This document shows positions 60,447-64,000 of a stretch of DNA of 64,000 nt, one piece after another. The DNA comes from Thiocystis violacea (GTDB lineage: Bacteria; Pseudomonadota; Gammaproteobacteria; Chromatiales; Chromatiaceae), in assembly GCF_016583575.1 (NCBI RefSeq), contig NZ_NRRG01000002.1:177198-241197 (forward strand), written 5' to 3'. Positions within the stretch are counted from its first letter, which is position 1. Each line of letters starts with the position of its first letter. Below the pieces are notes generated by a model, which saw only the letters and a program-made list of their open reading frames with translations, was not told the origin of the DNA and searched no databases. Both the position numbers and the translations under genes were made by a program.

Positions 60447-61211
60447 ATGGTCCTGTCCGCCAGTGCGTTGCCAGCCAAACGCGGCGAGCGTCTGTTCGTC
60501 GAGATCGCTACCTCCGAGCCGGAGGTGCGGGAGGCCCAAGCGCTTCGCTACCGGGTCTTCGGCAAGGAGATGGGCGCGAAGCTAAAGGGCGGCGTCGGCT
60601 ACGACTGTGACGAATTCGACGACTATTGCCAGCATCTGCTGGTCCGCGAGACAAGCCGCGGCGAGGTGGTTGGCTGCACGCGCCTCCTGACCACCGAGGG
60701 CGCCGGCCGCGCGGGTCGCTTCTACTCCGAGAGCGAGTTCGAGCTGGGGGCCATCACTCGCCTGGAAGGACGTCTCCTAGAGGTTGGCCGAACCTGCATC
60801 GACCCTGAATTCCGACAGGGTTCCGCGATCGCGGTACTCTGGTCCGGACTGGCTGGATTCATCCAGCGACATGGATTCGACTATCTCTTCGGTTGCGCGA
60901 GCGTCCCGCTCGGCGAGCATGACATCCAGGCATCCGCCATCATGAATCGCCTACGCCGGCAGGCCATGGCGCACGAGACCCTGCGGGTGAACCCAAGGGT
61001 TCCGCTGATCGCCACCCAGGTGCCGGATGACATCCTGGACGCACCGCTACCGCCCCTGCTGCGCGCCTATGTGCGTCTCGGCGCCAAGGTCTGCGGGGAT
61101 CCCTGCCGCGATCCCGATTTCGGTGTCGGAGATGTCCTGATGCTGCTCGATGTCGACGAACTGAATCCAACCTATTCCCGGCATTTTCTCGAAAGAATCA
61201 CGAACGATTAA
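60447..61211 (+). CDS. olsB: L-ornithine N(alpha)-acyltransferase OlsB
   Basis: A 254-residue GNAT-fold enzyme that transfers a 3-hydroxyacyl group from ACP to ornithine, making lyso-ornithine lipid. RYRVFGKEMGAKL, DEFDDYCQHLLV, EVGRTCIDPEFRQGSAIAVLW and LFGCASVPLGE are typical OlsB stretches. GGAGG lies seven bases before the ATG. It is followed six bases later by olsA. Confidence 0.92.
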   Translation: MVLSASALPAKRGERLFVEIATSEPEVREAQALRYRVFGKEMGAKLKGGVGYDCDEFDDYCQHLLVRETSRGEVVGCTRLLTTEGAGRAGRFYSESEFELGAITRLEGRLLEVGRTCIDPEFRQGSAIAVLWSGLAGFIQRHGFDYLFGCASVPLGEHDIQASAIMNRLRRQAMAHETLRVNPRVPLIATQVPDDILDAPLPPLLRAYVRLGAKVCGDPCRDPDFGVGDVLMLLDVDELNPTYSRHFLERITND

Positions 61212-61217
61212 GAAACG

Positions 61218-62057
61218 ATGGTTACCCGGTCACTGTGGAGAACCCTGCGGGTCGTCGAGCACCTGACGACAGGCGCCCTACTTGCCCTATCTATCCGCCT
61301 GACATCTGGCCAGGGTCGTCGGCCAGCCTGGCTGCCCAAGGCCGTCCGCTGGTGGCACCGCCGACTCTATCACGCCCTGGGAATCCAACTCAGGGTGGAA
61401 GGGCGTCCAATGCCCAACGGCCTGCTGATCGCCAATCATATCTCGTGGCTCGATATCCCGATTCTGGGGGCTCAGGGTGAACTCGGCTTCCTCTCCAAGT
61501 CGGAGGTTCGGGGCTGGCCGCTGATCGGTTGGATGGCGAAGATCGCGGGCACCCGCTTCATCGAGCGCGGCGCTCACCAGTCCCAGGCGGTGCTTGACCG
61601 GCTTCTGGAGGATCTGTCCCAAGGTCGTTCCATCATGATCTTCCCCGAGGGAACCACGACGGATGGACGCGGCGTGAGCCGCTTCCACCCGCGACTCTTC
61701 GCGCTCGCCCAGCAACCGGGAATCCATGTCCAGCCGGTCGCGATCAGCTATCGGGGCGTAGGCGCCTCCGGGCCAGACACCCAGGTTCCCTACGTCGGGG
61801 AAGATACACTGATCGCCAATCTCTGGCGGCTGATCCGTCATCCGGGCCTGGTCGCTCATGTTCGGTTCATGCCTCCCATGCGGGCCGAGCAAGGGGAATC
61901 GCGCCGCGCGCTCGCCGAACGCGCCCGATCTCGGATCGTCGAGGCACTCAACCTCGAATCCCGGCACCCCGATCGCGATACCCCGATCAGCGCGGTCGAG
62001 ACGTGGCCGCATGGTGTCGACGATAGGGTCATCAACCTGGATCCGCGTCCGCTCTGA
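61218..62057 (+). CDS. olsA: Lyso-ornithine lipid O-acyltransferase OlsA (1-acylglycerol-3-phosphate acyltransferase family)
   Basis: A 279-residue PlsC-family acyltransferase. The catalytic NHISWLD (HX4D) lies near residue 73 and the substrate-binding FPEGTTTDG near 142. An N-terminal membrane segment and GTRFIERG match the family. With olsB it should make ornithine lipid, a phosphate-free membrane lipid. Confidence 0.92.
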   Translation: MVTRSLWRTLRVVEHLTTGALLALSIRLTSGQGRRPAWLPKAVRWWHRRLYHALGIQLRVEGRPMPNGLLIANHISWLDIPILGAQGELGFLSKSEVRGWPLIGWMAKIAGTRFIERGAHQSQAVLDRLLEDLSQGRSIMIFPEGTTTDGRGVSRFHPRLFALAQQPGIHVQPVAISYRGVGASGPDTQVPYVGEDTLIANLWRLIRHPGLVAHVRFMPPMRAEQGESRRALAERARSRIVEALNLESRHPDRDTPISAVETWPHGVDDRVINLDPRPL

Positions 62058-62061
62058 GCGC

Positions 62062-63288
62062 ATGAGCCCTCCGATCCCCATGTCATCGACACACCAGCCT
62101 CGCGACCGGCTCAGGATCGCGATCGTGACCGAGACCTACCCCCCGGAAATCAACGGGGTCGCGAACACCATGCTCCACCTTGCCGAGGGGATGGCGGAGC
62201 GGGGCCATGACATCCAATTGATCCGCCCGCGTCAGCGGACCGATCGGCACAAGCCGGAGCCAGGACAGTTCGATCTGCATCTCGTCCCAGGGCTACCCAT
62301 CCCCGGCTACCGCGGCCTACGCTTCGGACTACCCGTCTACTGGCGTCTGCGCCGGCTGTGGAAGCGCCATTCGCCCGACCTCGTTTATATCGCCACGCAG
62401 GGACCGCTCGGGCACGCCGCGCTCGCCACGGCGCGCGCGCTCGGAATCGCCTCGGTCACGGGTTTCCACACCCAATTTCATCAGTACAGCCAGCACTATG
62501 GACTCGGCCCGCTCATGCACCGGGTCGAGGATACCCTGCGTCATTTCCACAATCGATCCAACGCGACCCTGGTTCCCACCACGGAATTGCAGAGCCAACT
62601 GGCTGGGCAAGGGTTCGAGAACGTCCATGTTTTCGGTAGAGGCGTGGATGTCGCACGCTTTGCCCCAAGTTGGCGCGATCCGGAACTACGCCAGTCCTGG
62701 GGCTGCCGCGAGGATTCACTCGTCGTCCTCTATGTTGGCCGCCTCGCGGCCGAGAAAAATCTGGATCTGGCGCGCACTGGATTCCAGGCGATCCTATCGG
62801 ATTGCCCGGACGCGCGCTTCGTGCTGGTCGGCGACGGGCCAGAGCTTATGCATCTGCGACGCGAATTCCCGAGTTTTTTATTCGCCGGGGCGAAAGTTGG
62901 AGACGAACTCGCCGCCCACTACGCCTCCGGCGATCTTTTTCTCTTCCCGAGCCTGACCGAAACCTTCGGCAATGTCGTGACCGAGGCCATGGCGAGCGGG
63001 TTACCGGTGATCGCCTTTGATTACGCGGCGGCCCGCTCGCACATTACCTCATGGGTCAATGGCGTGACCTCGCCAGTCGACGACCGCGAGGGCTTCATCG
63101 CCGCCTGCCGCGAGGCGATCCGCGATCGGGAACGACTTCGCCGAATGGGGCTCGAAGCCAGAAGGACCGCCGAGGACATCAGTTGGGCGAGGGTATTGGG
63201 CAGACTCGAGGAGCGTCTTTTCGAAGTAATCCACCGACAACGCGGAACGGAGGCTTGTCATGCAAGCATGGCTACAACATCTAAATGA
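62062..63288 (+). CDS. GT4-family glycosyltransferase
   Basis: A 408-residue GT-B enzyme. IAIVTETYPPEINGVANTM is the acceptor-side loop with its glycine-rich turn, VFGRGVDVARFAP the linker, LYVGRLAAEKNL the donor domain, and ETFGNVVTEAMASGLPVIAFD the EX7E region. It is like bacterial lipid glycosyltransferases (MgtA/SqdX type). It begins four bases after olsA and overlaps the PAP2 gene by 29 bases, so a membrane-lipid acceptor is likely. Donor and acceptor are not known. ATG 62080 is an alternative start. Confidence 0.85.
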   Translation: MSPPIPMSSTHQPRDRLRIAIVTETYPPEINGVANTMLHLAEGMAERGHDIQLIRPRQRTDRHKPEPGQFDLHLVPGLPIPGYRGLRFGLPVYWRLRRLWKRHSPDLVYIATQGPLGHAALATARALGIASVTGFHTQFHQYSQHYGLGPLMHRVEDTLRHFHNRSNATLVPTTELQSQLAGQGFENVHVFGRGVDVARFAPSWRDPELRQSWGCREDSLVVLYVGRLAAEKNLDLARTGFQAILSDCPDARFVLVGDGPELMHLRREFPSFLFAGAKVGDELAAHYASGDLFLFPSLTETFGNVVTEAMASGLPVIAFDYAAARSHITSWVNGVTSPVDDREGFIAACREAIRDRERLRRMGLEARRTAEDISWARVLGRLEERLFEVIHRQRGTEACHASMATTSK

Positions 63289-63787
63289 TCTAGAGCTGTC
63301 CGTCTGCCGCGTCTGGAGTCGTTCTGGTCAGCGTCAGTGGATCCAGCGACCCTTCGCCATCGTCAGCCGGCTCGGCGACGGCCTATTCTGGTACAGCCTG
63401 ATGGGGGCCTTGCCCTTGACCCACGGCCTCGCCGGCCTGCAAGCCAGTCTCCACATGCTCGCGACCGGCGGGATCGCACTCTTGATATACAAATCGCTCA
63501 AGGGCGTTACCCGGCGCGAACGTCCTTGCCACCATGCGCTGGACATCAACGCCCTCGTACCACCGCTGGATCACTACAGCTTTCCGTCCGGTCACACGCT
63601 ACACGCCGTGAGTTTCTCGACCGTCGCGATCTACTACTTCCCGGAACTGGCCTGGGTATTGATCCCCTTCGCAACCCTAGTCGCCATGTCGCGAATTTTA
63701 TTGGGACTCCACTATCCAACCGACGTCCTGGTCGCGACCCTGATTGGATTAGGACTCGCCTACACGGGCATTTCGCTGGTTGCCTAG
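63260..63787 (+). CDS. PAP2-family membrane phosphatase
   Basis: A 175-residue protein with about five membrane helices. The three phosphatase motifs are KGVTRRERPC, YSFPSGHT and SRILLGLHYPTDV, with the catalytic His residues intact. Likely substrates are phosphatidate or undecaprenyl pyrophosphate. GGAGG precedes the ATG. As it is translationally coupled to the GT4 gene it may supply diacylglycerol as glycosyl acceptor. Confidence 0.88.
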   Translation: MQAWLQHLNDLELSVCRVWSRSGQRQWIQRPFAIVSRLGDGLFWYSLMGALPLTHGLAGLQASLHMLATGGIALLIYKSLKGVTRRERPCHHALDINALVPPLDHYSFPSGHTLHAVSFSTVAIYYFPELAWVLIPFATLVAMSRILLGLHYPTDVLVATLIGLGLAYTGISLVA

Positions 63788-63854
63788 AGAGGACCAGTGC
63801 GGCGCGGGGGCGGTGCGGGATCTTCGGCGAGTGCGGTAGAGAGGCGGTTTAGAT

Positions 63855-63886
63855 CCGCCCCCTGGCGGCCAGGGGCCAGGGGGCGG
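63855..63886 (+). terminator. Hairpin after the lipid operon
   Basis: A perfect 12-bp GC stem (63855-63866 with 63875-63886) and an eight-base loop, 67 bases after the PAP2 stop, with no T-run. A plausible end for the lipid operon against the incoming rRNA transcript. Confidence 0.45.
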
Positions 63887-63931
63887 GAGATCGCGGAGGG
63901 TTGAGTCGCGCGCGCAAGTCTTTATCGGGCA

Positions 63932-63968
63932 AAACAAAACCCCCGGTTCCGGAGGAACAGGGGGTTTT
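63932..63968 (-). terminator. Terminator of the rRNA operon
   Basis: On the minus strand CCCCC...TTCC-TCC-GGAA...GGGGG forms a stem followed by TTTTGTTTT. It lies about ten bases past the 5S rRNA 3' end. Confidence 0.85.
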
Positions 63969-63978
63969 GGGGGATAAG

Positions 63979-64000
63979 GCCCTGGCGGTGACCTACTTTC
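63979..64000 (-). rRNA. rrf: 5S ribosomal RNA, 3' end only
   Basis: The minus strand reads GAAAGTAGGTCACCGCCAGG, matching the conserved 3' end of proteobacterial 5S rRNA (GAGAGTAGG...GCCAGG). The gene is cut by the right window edge. It implies a leftward rRNA operon beyond the window. Confidence 0.85.

Noticed and set aside
63788..63937. Leftward short ORF before the rRNA terminator
   Set aside because: Pro/Arg-rich translation of GC-rich hairpin sequence; no coding signs.

Overview
This window is gene-dense, GC-rich chromosomal DNA from a gammaproteobacterium. The gene orders are typical of that class: the complete mra/dcw cell-wall and division cluster ending in ftsZ-lpxC-secA-argJ, rsmI-rnpB-mraZ, lpoA-yraN-dolP, rppH beside ptsP, and pilBCD-coaE. 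The pseudomonad-like layout, the GC content, the split glycolate oxidase and the ornithine-lipid genes would fit a purple sulfur bacterium of the Chromatiales. No photosynthesis gene lies in the window, so that placement is an inference. I see no phage, insertion sequence, CRISPR array or tRNA.

Left part (1-24.5 kb). A truncated isopropylmalate/homocitrate-synthase-family gene and thrC read leftward. An acetate module reads rightward: small and large symporter subunits, a cNMP-binding/CBS/DUF294 protein, a DnaQ-like exonuclease and acs. Next come a NYN-nuclease/cold-shock fusion, the type IV pilus genes pilBCD with coaE, and a small secreted Cys-rich protein. A leftward block follows: tartronate semialdehyde reductase, glcF, glcE, then ruvA, ruvC and yebC. 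A 660-residue LOG-family protein with a large unrecognised N-terminus precedes zapD and yacG. In related genomes coaE, zapD and yacG are usually adjacent; here about 8.7 kb separates coaE from zapD.

Middle part (24.5-51 kb). This is one long leftward array. In transcription order it is mraZ, rsmH, ftsL, ftsI, murE, murF, mraY, murD, ftsW, murG, murC, murB, ddlB, ftsQ, ftsA, ftsZ, lpxC, then an M23 peptidase, secA, argJ and a MutT-ThiE-like fusion. Only dciA reads the other way. Most junctions overlap by 1-16 bases, implying translational coupling. A good sigma-70-like promoter with MraZ-box repeats precedes mraZ, and the RNase P RNA gene lies just upstream of it. The murE product has lost most of the central Mur-ligase motifs that murC, murD and murF next to it keep. 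This is the most surprising single observation in the window.

Right part (51-64 kb). rsmI diverges from lpoA-yraN-dolP-like-glcD; glcD is therefore about 36 kb from glcEF. ptsP and rppH read leftward. A HAD phosphatase is followed by a lipid cluster: olsB, olsA, a GT4 glycosyltransferase and a PAP2 phosphatase, pointing to ornithine-lipid and possibly glycolipid synthesis. The right edge holds the 3' end of a 5S rRNA and its terminator, so an rRNA operon enters from beyond the window.
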